Shown here: positions 46,600 to 57,975 of the stretch, piece by piece
Position numbering within the stretch: position 1 is the first letter of the stretch
Layout: each line of letters begins with the position of its first letter
DNA from: Vesta saturnalis
Taxonomy: Eukaryota > Arthropoda > Insecta > Coleoptera > Lampyridae
NCBI GenBank assembly: GCA_036346205.1
Contig: JARFJB010002472.1
Location: forward strand, 442,501 to 506,500
Length of the DNA stretch: 64,000 bases
Direction: 5' to 3'
The notes under the pieces: model-generated
Database searches by the model: none
What the model saw: the letters and a program-made list of their open reading frames with translations, nothing else
What the model was told of the DNA's origin: nothing
Position numbers and translations under genes: made by a program

Positions 46600-49400
46600 A
46601 TTAGGTCATTTATATAAACCGGGCCTATGGCTGTACCTGGTCCATGCCTTTGCTGACGACAGTACTCTTCATTGTAGTTCATCTCAATCTAGTCATAATG
46701 GTAATCCACACTCTGTCTCAAACCAGGGTCATATAGCTGAAATGGATGCAACTTATCTTTGAATGGGATGTAATAACCTAGTTAAATTTAATGCCATTGC
46801 CTTGCGTCCGCCAAAAACATCGATTATTTCCTGTTTCAAGCACGAATGGCTCAGATCTTAGGCTTTGAAACACTTTTACCATGTTGGGAATAACTGTATC
46901 TTCAAATCTATCATGGGTCGACCATCTTGTGTCATCTACTAACGCAGATGCTCTTGTACAGATCTAAGCAGTACTTTACCTCCGAACAGCTCTTTCTGCT
47001 ATATAACGCCCATTTATAATATAATTCTGACATCTGTATTAGTGCTCCCCAAACGCTCTCGATATTGGATATCGTATTTAAAAAAGGGCGGTTAGACTCA
47101 TAACTGAATGGTCCTTGACAAACAGTTCTTTGAGCATAGAGAATTATTTCAGTTCTTTCTTTGTATTATCTATATTACAGTGGCTATTGCGCTACTGAAT
47201 TACACTCTTTGATATCAGTCTTTTAGCAGTGCATAACATTGCGGACAATTGCCTCATACATTGCACGTTATTACACGAGTCAGTAAGATCCGTCCCTTCA
47301 TCATATCAATTCAGAAACTTAGATGCAATTAATTACGATCTGTACTACATGGATTTATATTCTGTACCTTGGCATACTATTTTTGATATAACCAATATTA
47401 ACGACAAGTTTTCATTCCTAAATGCTCATGTTGTTGCTTTATTTGACATACATGCCCCCATGTTTACTTATACGAAACGAAATCATAATCCCCGAATTAA
47501 TCCTACCATTAAAAAGATATTTTCCTTGCGCGACAGGGCCTCCAAACGGTTTAAAAAAATTCCATCTCCTAGTAAATGGGCATATTACAAACAGCTAAGA
47601 AATTACGTTACGTCTACAGTTAAAGAGAGCTTATCTGAACTTAAATGCAAATGCTATAAAAAGCATGGTCAAGGTTAAGAGATTGCAAGGCATATGTCAA
47701 CAAAACTCAAAATAATAGTCACTTTCATAATGTTAACGTAAATGATACTGAAGGTTTCTCCTCTTTGTTCAGATCTAGGTTTATTTCACTTTTATAATAA
47801 TAGCAAATTAATGAATTGACTCCTTTTAATTTAACCCATTACTGAAAATAAGATTGAGAATGTAATTTTAAAATATCTTCTAATGCAATAGGCTCAGATA
47901 CATAAGTATAGCAATGATCAAATTGATGTGTCCTTTCTGCTGCCATATTTACGCCACATAATGAATGAATGTATGATGTACGAACACATTTCCTGATGTA
48001 TGGAAGATATCTTTAATTAAACCTATATTAAAACTAAGCGGTATATTCATTATCGGATCTTCGCCTATTGGTATATTACCTACCCTTTCTAAAATTTTCG
48101 AGAAATTGATACTACAAATTAAACAGCATTTAAATAATCATGATGTTTTACATAACAGCCATTGGGTTTTTGTGAAGGTTTCGGTTGTTGTAGTGTGCTA
48201 TTAGACATCTCTGATGATACATTGCATGCTGTAGATCAAAATGAAGTTACAATACTTACTCTATTAGATTATTCAAAAGCCTTCGATACCCTAAACCACA
48301 GTTTACTTCTGTCCATCTTGCGTTTTATAGGCCTAGGTGATCAAGCTATCACGTTACTTGAAAGCTATCTTTCTAATAGGTTTGCTCGAGTTTTTATAAA
48401 TTACAATTGTTACTCTGGCTTGTATTCAATTTTATCTGGAGTTCCTCAAGGATCTATTCTAGGCCCACTTTTATCTACAATATACACAGCTAATTTATAT
48501 AAATGCTTAGTGTATTGCGATGATACGCAATTGTACAGATAGTTTCATGGACCTGATCTTGAATTTAACCTCAAACTAATTAACGTAGACTTAAATCAGT
48601 CATGTATTACATCGATGAAACACTATTTAAATTTAAACATAAGTAAATGTTGTGTATTAGATTTTCATAACACCAATGTATGGGTAGATAATGTAGATAT
48701 CTGCATTGATAGTTGTCCTTTCCCAGTAGTGCAAAATGTAAAAAACTTAGGGCTCTGGATGGATACCAATTTTCGCTTCACTAATCATATAACTAAATTA
48801 ATACAAAAACCATTTATTACTCTTAAACATTTACATTTTAAATCAGAATCTTAAAAAATTGCTATGCGACTCTCTAATATTATCCAGCTTTAACTTTTCT
48901 GATGTTGTCCACAACTCTTGTTTAACGCTCTACGATAGCAAAGAATACAAAAAGTGTTTTTATCATAAAACACTAATAACGTAATGATGTCCATAATATA
49001 AACATAAGACGCCCAGATCTCTTAGATATTCCTGTTCGTAGACTTCAGGTATTCAAAAAATCTTATTCTTATTGCAGAACTTAAATCCGCACCCATAAGT
49101 TCATTTAAGAGGGAGGTTAAGTCTTTGGTACGTAAGGGTGAGCTTTTTGCAGCATAATGTAATACTCATATTTAGGAGTAAGCCATCATCAATGTGCAAC
49201 AAATCTAAACTTGTCACACCAAACGGGCGCAATCCACCTTTTTCTACACGGTTTCTAGAATGATCTCCCTAGTTCATGTTTTCCTCTCGGGAATTCAGTA
49301 TCCTCCTACCCATCCTCCAAAGTGTTCCTGAGTACTTTAGTAGGGTGTGCCAAACTTAACCTGTTCAGGATCACAATTATTAGAAAAAAACATCTTGATT
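46600..49400 (+). mobile_element. LINE family A, 5'-truncated copy split by a second LINE
   Basis: Plus-strand RT of the same family as 25555-28590: FADDSTLHCSSS (intact here) near 46650, GCNNLVKFNA, then SEQLFLLYNAH and APQTLSILD to about 47222. It breaks there and resumes at about 49170 with the C-terminus (QTGAIHLFLHGF, NDLPSSCFPL). The 3' end CAGGATCACAATTATTAG with an A run is at about 49390, homologous to the other copy's 3' end. Confidence 0.8.
47225..49165 (+). pseudogene. LINE (Jockey/CR1-like, family B) reverse transcriptase, nested in family A
   Basis: Starts in the endonuclease-RT linker (SYQFRNLDAINYDLYYMDLY, LRDRASKRFKKIPSPSKWAY at 47229-47678). The RT palm follows at 48162-48542 (LTLLDYSKAFDTLNHSLLLS, SYLSNR, SGVPQGSILGPL, CDDTQLY with Cys for Ala/Ala-like position), then NLNISKCCVLDFHN and VKNLGLWMDTNFRFTNHI (48615-48854), and a C-terminal tail with IRRPDLLDIPVRRLQVFKKS and SFKREVKSLVRKG. 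It is 5'-truncated (no endonuclease). Stops and frameshifts lie between the frames. Confidence 0.85.
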
Positions 49401-50244
49401 ACAAAAATTTTGTCAGCACATGACTTTCATATCTCTCTCAGTTGCGTTACAAAAGGGTTATAGGGCGAAAATTTTAAATTATTCATTTTTCCTTTTATGT
49501 TACAAATACCAAAAGAGAAAGTGTTTTTTTCTTACTTGCGCCCAGTGATAAGGTTTGGCATCGCCAAATCAACAATTTTGCAATTTAATGGAAGCACACA
49601 CATGGTTTACATTCAGGCGGACCCTGCAGTTATCTGAGATAGATTTTTCGCCGACAGTTGAAGAGAAAACTGGAAATTAGTTTTGAGTAAGTTCAATTGG
49701 ATGTTGCTATGTATATTGAGATGTGGGTTATTTAATATAGCTGTACATAGTATACTACGATAAATGATTCTGTTAAATTTTTTTGTTACAAGCTTCATAA
49801 GACCAGTATTATATTACAAAACACGTTTTTTTGTGCTATTTGTCGTAACTTTCCCGTTTTCAACAAAAATCTTTCCTTTAGTTTATTAAGGGATTTTTGT
49901 GACGGTTGGTAATGTCTTAATTTCAAAAGCGAAAACTTGATCTAGTCGCCTTTTGTTTTATCCAATTTCTGTCACAGAACACGAAAATGGAACATAATCA
50001 TTTTGCAAGAGTGACATGCATGACATAATTCCGGATCAAACATTGCCAACCTATAAATTTTCGTAAAATAATCTGTGAATTAATGGCTATAATGACATCG
50101 GAGATGATGATGTCGTGTTTCTTAATATGTCTATTAAATAATCAAGATGGAAGCAAATTTCAAAAAAGTTAATATAACCCTAAATGAATACCATACGGTA
50201 TATCTGACCTGCATATTAATTACGCAGATGCTGATATCGAAAAA

Positions 50245-50245
<1 letters not shown>
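49401..50245. other. no gene recognised
   Basis: AT-rich DNA between the LINE 3' end and a TA microsatellite. Only short open frames. Confidence 0.4.

Positions 50246-50311
<66 letters not shown>
50246..50311. repeat. (TA)n microsatellite, about 66 bp
   Basis: Uninterrupted alternating AT. Frames through it are artefacts. Confidence 0.97.
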
Positions 50312-50315
<4 letters not shown>

Positions 50316-50410
50316 GAAAACATTTTACTACGTTGCATGGGTATGGGTTATTACAAGAGATACAACGTTGGGCAGAATTACATGAGGCTTTAGAAACCGC
50401 CAAGAAAACT

Positions 50411-52420
50411 GACTATTGTTGCCAAGCTTCCGATTTATTTGAGAAAACTGAAAATCGTTAAAATCTGCAATCAACGTTGGCTCGTTAGTTATTAAAAATA
50501 TAGTAAAATCTTAAAAAGGTTTTTAATAGATAATTTTAAGATTAATTAGAAGCAGTACTCAAACATTTTCTTAATCACTGCTTTTTGAGTTACAACCCTA
50601 ACTTACCTTTTTCTAAATAGCAACATAATCGAAAGTTAGCCTATTAAATTCCTTATTTTTTTCTGATTTCAACGATATAAAGTTTCGTATATCTAATTTT
50701 AACAATAATCCGTAAAACTTCAAAAATTAAAACAATATCACTTAATTAAATGTATCTTTATGGCTACGATAAAACAGTTGAAAATCAAAAATAAAATAAG
50801 AACGACGGGAAAATTTATAATTTTAAAGTAATTCTACAATTACTAATGTTTATGTTTAACATGATTCAAGATCAAAACAAAGTTTCAAAGTGACCGCCGT
50901 TACGTTGTACGCAAAATTGACAACGTTTAGTAATGTTGTTTTGAACTTTTCCTAACGTGACTTTTCTTACAGAATTAATAGCAATAGAAATATTTTCTTT
51001 TAAATTATTTATATCAGTTGGTTATTCTTTATACACTTTGCCATGTATTGTTCCCCACAAAAAGAAATCTAACGGAGTAAGATCCGGTGATCTGGTGGCC
51101 AAAAAATTGTAACACTTGTTGCAATTGTATTTGGAAATCTTTCATTCAAGTCATTCATAACTCTAATCGAGTTGTGTGCTGGAGCTCCATCTTGCTGATT
51201 CGCAGATTGCGAATTGTATTCAAAGGTAAATTATCCAGCATTTCTTCAAAATTGGTAATTAAAAATCTTTCGTAGACTTCTGCGTTCAAATTTTCGTTTT
51301 AGAAATAAAATCCCAAGGTTTTTGTACCAAGAATTCCACATCAATCATTTACAGAAACACCTGTTGATCCCGCCTTTCTACTGTGACATTTTCTGCAGAC
51401 CAAAAGGTGTGGTTTTTTCTATTAAAAATTTCATTGTTAGTGAATTTTGCTTCATCGGCGAAAAGGGTTTTATACGAAATATTTTGATCTATCTCAAAAT
51501 TTCGGATAAGCCAATTAGCATATTCTAGACTTCTCTTTAATTCAGATGGATATAAAGTATTTCCGACATGGTGGCGATATGGCTTTCGTCCATATTTCTG
51601 TATAATTAATCTTGATTCTTCTTTAGCAACACCACACTCCATACCTATTTCCATAATAGACGCAATTGGTTTGAAATCTGAATATGCCAAAGCAGTGGTT
51701 TCAGTTTCAATTTTCAATTTTTTGGCGTATCCTTTGGTTTGGTAACGGATCCACACATTTTTTGATTTTCTTCCATTTTACCAAAAATACGCTTATTCGG
51801 TTAACGTTGTCGTATATAAGTTTGAAAGTATAAATCGAAAGCTCTGTCTGAACCACCTTCGCATGAGTAGTAGTAAAACAACATGCCGTTTTTTTCTTCA
51901 CTGGAATACATTTTAGAAGCTCTTCTAAACGCACTTCTACAGTCATTATCAAAGCAAAACGAACTTTATTAAGATTCATAAATGCAATAATTAAACTTAA
52001 TGATATTTGACAGAGCGTTAGACTATTGTTTTTACTGGACGATTTTCATCTGTTTTATCATAGCCATAGCAATGTATTTAATTCAATGATTTTTTTTTTA
52101 ATTTTTGAAGTTTTACGGATTATTATTAAAATTAGATATACCAAACTCTATATCGTTGAAAACAGAAAAAATAAGGAATTTAATAATCTAACTTTCGCTT
52201 GTGGTTGTTATTTAAAAAATGGTAAGTTAGGGTTGTAATTCAAAAAGCAGTGATGAAAAAATGTTTTTGAGTAGTGCATCTAATTAATCTTAAAATTATG
52301 GATTAAAAACCTTTTTAAGATTTTACTGTATTTTTAATAACTAACGAGCCAACGTTGATTGAAAATTTTAACGATTTCCAGTTTTTCTCAAATAAATCGG
52401 AAACTTGGCAACAATGGTCC
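50411..52420 (-). mobile_element. long-TIR mariner-like DNA transposon (copy 4)
   Basis: Inverted repeats of about 370 bp: 50411 to about 50780 against about 52050 to 52420, sharing CATTGTTGCCAAG at the ends and long matches such as TAACTAACGAGCCAACGTTG near 52345. The exact termini and target duplication are less clear than in the other copies. The transposase is on the minus strand. Confidence 0.85.
50872..51979 (-). pseudogene. mariner-like transposase, decayed (copy 4)
   Basis: Start at about 51979 (MNLNKVRFALIMTVEVRLEE, HTH opening of this family). The middle (51756-51349) has DFKPIASIMEIGMECGVAKE (second HTH), YRHHVGNTLYPSEL, TLFADEAKFTNNEIFNRKN (first catalytic Asp present) and FWSAENVTVERRDQQVF. 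In other frames follow GFYF-ENLNAEVYERFL, LNERFPNTIATSVTIFWPP and DHRILLR, and the C-terminus TKRCQFCVQRNGGHFETLF at 50872. Frameshifts separate each part. Confidence 0.85.
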
Positions 52421-55400
52421 ATTTTCATACCGGGTTCCTCGATAAATTGCAAGCCAACGCAGTTACGGGGAGTGCTTAAAATGTGCAAATTTTGAATTTT
52501 GTGGCAACTTTCGTTTCACGAAACAGTGGAACAGGATCGCGAAAACCGCATCTTTCCATTTTTGCTCGCAAACGAGATATTCTACAATTTCAACGAAAAT
52601 GGGACACAGTGTACAAATTCATCCTGTAATTTACTACCTCTGAAGAATGAATACGTTCTCGTGCATTTTCTATCCTTAATATTTTATTGGATGTATATGC
52701 GTACAGACTATTTGTCACTTCGATTTAAGGATTTCATTAATGTCATTCCTCATTTGTATAGTTTCCCAAAATTACAAAAAAAAAAAACGTTCTAGGCGTT
52801 AATGGGTTAACATAAAGTGAAGTTAGGTAGATACTGTAGGCAACTTTAAAAGTTAAATTTTATGATGGTCATTAATATCAATGCAGTAATAAAAAATAAC
52901 TAATTGATATCATTCCGAAATCAAATGTAGAATATTCAAACCACCGTATTTTAAACGTTGCAGCGTTTATTATCCAATATCTATAAAATACCTTCACATT
53001 TTACTGAAATAGAACTTGTTTAAGAAATTCACATAAATCGAATCTTGCTCAACTTTAAGAAATTCAATAAACATGACACTACAAATTTGTTTTGCCCATA
53101 AAACGTTGAAAAGTCATAAATTTTATTTTTGAAATATTGTGACAGTCAAAAGTGACTTGTCTTTATTTGAATTTTTTAAAGAGGTATCACAACAGTTTTA
53201 TTAATATTAGATTAAATGGTATAATACATTTATCAATTCAGACATGTAGAATTGTACATTTTTTATCGTATAAAAAGGTTAAATAAAGTACACTTCCAGA
53301 TTTAGAACAATTCAAACTGTAATTGATCTTTTTTTTTCGTAGGAATAAATGGATTTAAATGTCTGTCAAGGTTTGAACACGGTTTTACTTTTATCAGATG
53401 TGGAAGATCGGATACGTACCTGTAAAAGTAGTGAAATCACCACAATCCCCTGGGCTTTGTGTAGCGCTTCGGAGAAGTTGGAATACAGTTGTGAGTTGAA
53501 CCCGAAAATCTGTATCTGGAACAAACGGAATGTACAGAATGCGTCCTTTCATTCTCACCGGCTGCTGCAATCATCACTTTATTGCTTTGCCGCTCATCGA
53601 ATTTTCTTCCCCTTTCTGTTTCGTCTCCGCCCGTGATTTTATTTTATCTCAGCCTACTGCGATGCTACTAGAAATTTCTCGCCCCGACAGTTCACACGTC
53701 GAGCAAATATTATGATTACTTTAGCCTGACTCAATATTCGATTTCATATTTGAGGACTGTGCCGGTCAAAATCAAATGTCTTCTTCTTTCCGAGAACAAA
53801 TCTCCGATTGGACGCATGAATGGTTTTAAAAGGATTTATTCGCAAATTTGTAGCCGCCTTTTCTGATACACAACTTAAATTTTACTCAATTTTTTTCTAG
53901 ATTTTTGTGTAAAAGAAAAGTTTCGTAGGGAAAGTTTGACTGCTTTTAAAATCATTTATTTTAATGGGCCGATTTCAAATATTTAAATGGAATTTTTATG
54001 TCGAGTAACTTAACGATAGAGTGCAAACATCGGTGTTCCTATTTTCGATTTAATAACAAACTTACTACGTTTCGGATTTAAGCAGCAAGGAATAAAACGA
54101 GATAGCTTTTATAACGTATTAAGAGCTTTCTAAGGTAATTTATTTTGTTTTCCAATATGGGTTTATTTCATCTTACGTGATACACCTAGTCATGTAACGA
54201 AAATAGATATAAATGTGTTAAGTTTTAGCACCAGTTGCTAGTACTGTTTAAAACCGCAGAGGGCCATTAAGAAAGGACGAGTACAAACTATTCCAAAAGC
54301 CTATTATAGTTAATAGCGATACTTAACTTAGAAATAACCACGGATACTTAGCTGGGCAATATCCCTTTATATACTTCCAATTTCGTGGAAAACCAAACCC
54401 ATAAATATTTAATCCCATTAATACAGTCAACACTAACTTTTTATTAAGCCAAAAAAAAAAAAATGAGATTATAAAGAACTCTGACGTACTTACTGCAGCC
54501 GTTTATTTATACAAAACTGAACTGAGAATTTTTTCCATTTGTAACCATAAAAAGAATTTAGTTTATTTCCCCATTATTATGCCACAAGATAACTCAATAT
54601 TATGTCAATATTTTAATATTTTCAAAGCAAATTATTAGACACAGTTGAAGCTATGTTCAGCTACCAGCAATAATAGCTGATTGATAATTGGGTAACATGA
54701 CATTTTACGAATTTAGTTGTTTGCTGTAAATAACAGAAATGGACGATATGGGGATCGAATATGGATCAAATTTTAAACCAAGCTAACAACGCATATTTGT
54801 AATTAACGTTAGTTTCCTAAAAATAGTAAGTTATGTGCTATAAAATTGTGAAAATTCGCGATTATTACACATACTTACCTTTTGTGCATATATTCGTGTA
54901 TTTCTATTAATTTACTTCACAAGTTTATAAGTTTCGATAACTATTACAGTTATCATCTTCAGTAAATTACAATAGTTTTGAAAAAGTTAATGAAGATGTC
55001 AAATAAAAATATAATACATGAAAACGCAGTTATAATGGTATAATAGGGAACTTATAAGAAAAAGGCAACTACGGAGTAGTATACTTTATTACAGGTTAGC
55101 AAGATCTTTAGTAGGTTAAGTATAATTTACCTACGACCATTACTGTAAATCTGTAAATAGTCAAAAACACACAGTCGACAATCAATGTAAGATGTTTATA
55201 ACGCACGGTAAAAGAAAACGCACGGCTGTAAAATAAATCGCACAGCTTCCCTAGCAACCACTTAGCAACTGTCAATAGACGTTGGCATTTTATTCAAAAT
55301 TTATTATTTACATATTAGACGAATTTTATTCTATATATAAATGGTGGATAACGTTTATTAGATACAGAATTGCATTTAATATTAAGAATTATTTGGAACT

Positions 55401-55663
55401 ATATAATTATTTCTTCCGTTTCCTTCAACCCGCTTCTTTTAGCTGTCTGGATGTATCATAATATGGTATAAGCCGTCAAACCATCAAAATTTAGTAGGCC
55501 GCGATAGAGGTTTGCGAACTAACATCAAGAACTGTCAGTAAACTTCGTATTTTATTAACCTTAAAACTGGTTTATGTGTGTGCAAAGTTCTGTTCAATTA
55601 AAAAAAAATGTCGAGTGAGATTTATAATAATGATAACATTATTAATACACGTAGGTCGTAGGT
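52421..55663. other. no gene recognised
   Basis: About 3.2 kb of AT-rich DNA. Open frames at 52499-52795 and 53349-53636 have no recognisable domain and no supporting splice or promoter pattern. No transposon ends were found. Confidence 0.45.
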
Positions 55664-55798
55664 ATAGTATAGTACGTAACACGTGTTGTAAAGCATTTTA
55701 CGCAATCACGGAATTACGCACTCGCTAATACGCGGCTTCGTTCGTAACTTATCCATTCGTGCGTAAAACGCTTCTTATAACACACGTTACGTAATATA
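55664..55798. repeat. fold-back element with arms of about 40 bp
   Basis: The left arm (55664-55704, TAGTACGTAACACGTGTTGT then AAAGCATTTTACGCA) pairs with the right arm (55760-55798) with a few mismatches; the 55-base centre is itself rich in CG and ACG motifs. It has the form of a small MITE or regulatory hairpin. Confidence 0.75.
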
Positions 55799-55879
55799 CT
55801 GTAAACCGCTTTTTAAAAATCAAAGGCTTCATTGTCACGATTTAAATTCTATTAGATGTCGTTTTAAAAATTTGATGCC

Positions 55880-56518
55880 GATGTTACATGCGGTATACCT
55901 ATTACTATCGTTCCAATATGCAGTCTACCTATTTAGTATGTTCTAATATGCGGTCTACCCATCTATTGCAATTCAAGTTGCGACAATAATTATTATTTAT
56001 TTTTATTTCCAAAAATTGTTAAAAATGAGTTATTTGCGGTTGACCTTCTTCACATCCGTACTTGAGTCGCTAACGATACTGACAATGCAATTAAGATACT
56101 ATTATTCAGAAATGCCATTAGCAGTCATTATTGAGGATTTGTTGTCAGGTATTCACTTATGAGTTTTTGCGGTTCTATTGTTATTACTAATGATAGTTTC
56201 GTAAAATTGCTTAGCAATCGAAAATGGCGTGGAAAATGATTCACAATAATCGCAGTAACAGATTTGTAGAATTTGTACAAGACAATGTGTATACATAAAT
56301 TCGGTGTTTTCTGACTAATTTGTATAATTTGTATAAAAAGACAATAAACCATTTATTATTATTATTATTGGCCAATTTGTTATTTTCGAAAATAACTCAT
56401 TTTTAACAATTTTTGGAAATAAAAATAAATAATCACAATTATTGTCGCAACTTGTAATGCAAAAGATGGGTAGACCGCATATTAGAACAGACTAAATAGG
56501 TAGACCGCATATAACATC
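55880..56518. mobile_element. fold-back/MITE element with inverted arms of about 160 bp
   Basis: The ends GATGTTACATGCGGT at 55880 and its mirror ending at 56518 are followed inward by repeated TAGACCGCATAT motifs and long matching sequence (GTCGCAACTT-TAAT-CAA, TTTCCAAAAATTGTTAAAAA). No transposase. The centre (about 56050-56380) is unrelated and includes a LINE tail. Confidence 0.8.
56140..56375 (+). repeat. 5'-truncated LINE 3' end inside the fold-back element
   Basis: Ends with TATAAAAAGACAATAAACCA followed by (TTA)n near 56355-56370, the form of a CR1/Jockey-type 3' end with simple-repeat tail. No coding sequence could be read. Confidence 0.5.
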
Positions 56519-56800
56519 CACCAAAAATTTTTATTCGACGTTTCGTCTCTGAGAAACTTTATTTTTTTTATATCACCGCAACCAACTAAACAGCCTGCGT
56601 TTGACAATATATTTTATTACGAATTTAACCATGCATTTACACATTATGGATTTAGAGCTCTATTTTTACATTTTTCATATTTAATATTTGAAGGCTTTGA
56701 TAGTAGTAAACGAACACCTTTAGCCGTCATCTTGAATTTTCTGGGGAAAAACCACCTTTCAATTTTTATACGCCCACGTGGAAGACCGTATTTTCCACCC

Positions 56801-56940
56801 CTATGGTTTCTTTTCGGAGGCCTTTTCAACCCCTTGATGGAATTTTCAAAATTTTTTCACCCTATTATTTTTATGGTTTCTTTTCGGCGACCTTTTGCGG
56901 TCCTTGATGGAATTTTTAACCCTGATTATTATTATTGGTG
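56801..56940 (+). repeat. 70-bp tandem repeat, two copies
   Basis: CTATGGTTTCTTTTCGG at 56801 recurs as TTATGGTTTCTTTTCGG at 56871, each followed by CCTTTT...CCTTGATGGAATTTT. It begins a run of repeated blocks leading to the polymerase gene. Confidence 0.8.
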
Positions 56941-57093
56941 GTATTAAGGGCCTTTTTGACAGTTAGGCTTTTTTTACAGCATATTTTTTGGTCTTATTAA
57001 GAGTCCATTTGACAGAATTTTATAGGTTTTTTTGTAGCTTAACGTGAGGGGTTATTTAGGGCTAGTTAATGGGTCCTTGCTGCTGTATTTTAG

Positions 57094-57253
57094 GGCTAGG
57101 GGTTGAGCTAGGGTTTGGCTTAGGGCTGTATTTAGGGCTAGGGGTTGAACTGGGACTCGGGGCTGTATTTAGGAGTAGGGTTGAACTGGGGCTTGGCTTA
57201 GGACTATATTTAGGGTTTTTAAATGGGGCTTAGGGCTGTGTTTAGAGCTAGGG
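57094..57253 (+). repeat. G-rich imperfect tandem repeat, about 40-bp unit, four copies
   Basis: Units have the form TTAGGGCTAGGGGTTGA-CT-GGG-CTTGGCTTAGG with drift. Runs of three to four G recur on the plus strand. Although TTAGGG occurs, spacing is irregular, so this is not telomere repeat. Confidence 0.75.
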
Positions 57254-57344
57254 TTATTTTTATGGTGATTATCTTGTAGATCATTTTTCTTGTTTTACCA
57301 ACTCGGACATTCTGATTGTATTTGTAATTAGGTCTTTTCAATGA

Positions 57345-57905
57345 TTTTAATTTGACCTCAGGTTATAAAAATGTACATGTGGGTTTAAGCTGATGTGTAT
57401 TGATTTTATGTGTATTTACTATGCTAAGAAAATGTTATTAAAAATACTTCTATTAATACTCATTTGTAGACTGCGTGTTTTATCTATATACGAAATCTAT
57501 TTTACAACAGCATACTTATTATACCTTGAGAAAATTGTTAACCTTGAAAAACAAGATGGCCTTGAAGTTAGTTAGTCATAGGTTTTGAACAGGAAGTCCT
57601 GTTTTGAAGTTGACCTTGAAATTAACTTGCGTATAACTTAATTTGACCTCAGACTATAGAAATATACATTTGAGTTTAAGCTGACGTGTGTATTGGTTTA
57701 TGTCTATTTTATTATGCCACGAAAAATGTTATTAAAAATACTTCTATTAATTACCATTTGTAAGTTGCGTGCTTGATCTATATACGAAATTTATTTTACA
57801 ACAGCTACTTTTCTACCTTGAGAAAATTGTTAACCTTTGAGAAACAAGTTGGCCTTGAAGTTAGTTAGTCATAGGTTTTGAAGACTACCTTGAAGTTAGC
57901 CTCAG
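57345..57905 (+). repeat. tandem duplication of about 290 bp upstream of the polymerase gene
   Basis: The block starting ATTTGACCTCA near 57350 is repeated from about 57641 with about 85 percent similarity by eye, including TTATTAAAAATACTTCTATT and TTGAAGTTAGTTAGTCATAG. It ends about 15 bp before the TATA box. Confidence 0.85.
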
Positions 57906-57919
57906 GATCTGGGGGAATA

Positions 57920-57951
57920 CTATAAAAGCGTGCGCCAGGGCTTAGTTAATT
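57920..57951 (+). promoter_or_regulatory. TATA box and initiator of the polymerase gene
   Basis: CTATAAAAG at 57920-57928, with TTAGTTC 30 bases on as a likely start of transcription, and the first ATG at 57976 about 25 bases further. Confidence 0.65.
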
Positions 57952-57975
57952 TAGTTCTGTTTTGACGAGCATCAT

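Noticed and set aside
52499..53715. Open frames of 61-98 codons
   Set aside because: No domain, no splice or promoter support, and composition as expected from AT-rich noncoding DNA.
57094..57253. Telomere-like TTAGGG sequence
   Set aside because: TTAGGG occurs, but units are about 40 bp, irregular and within a transposon-related repeat block; not a telomere array (insect telomeres are usually TTAGG).
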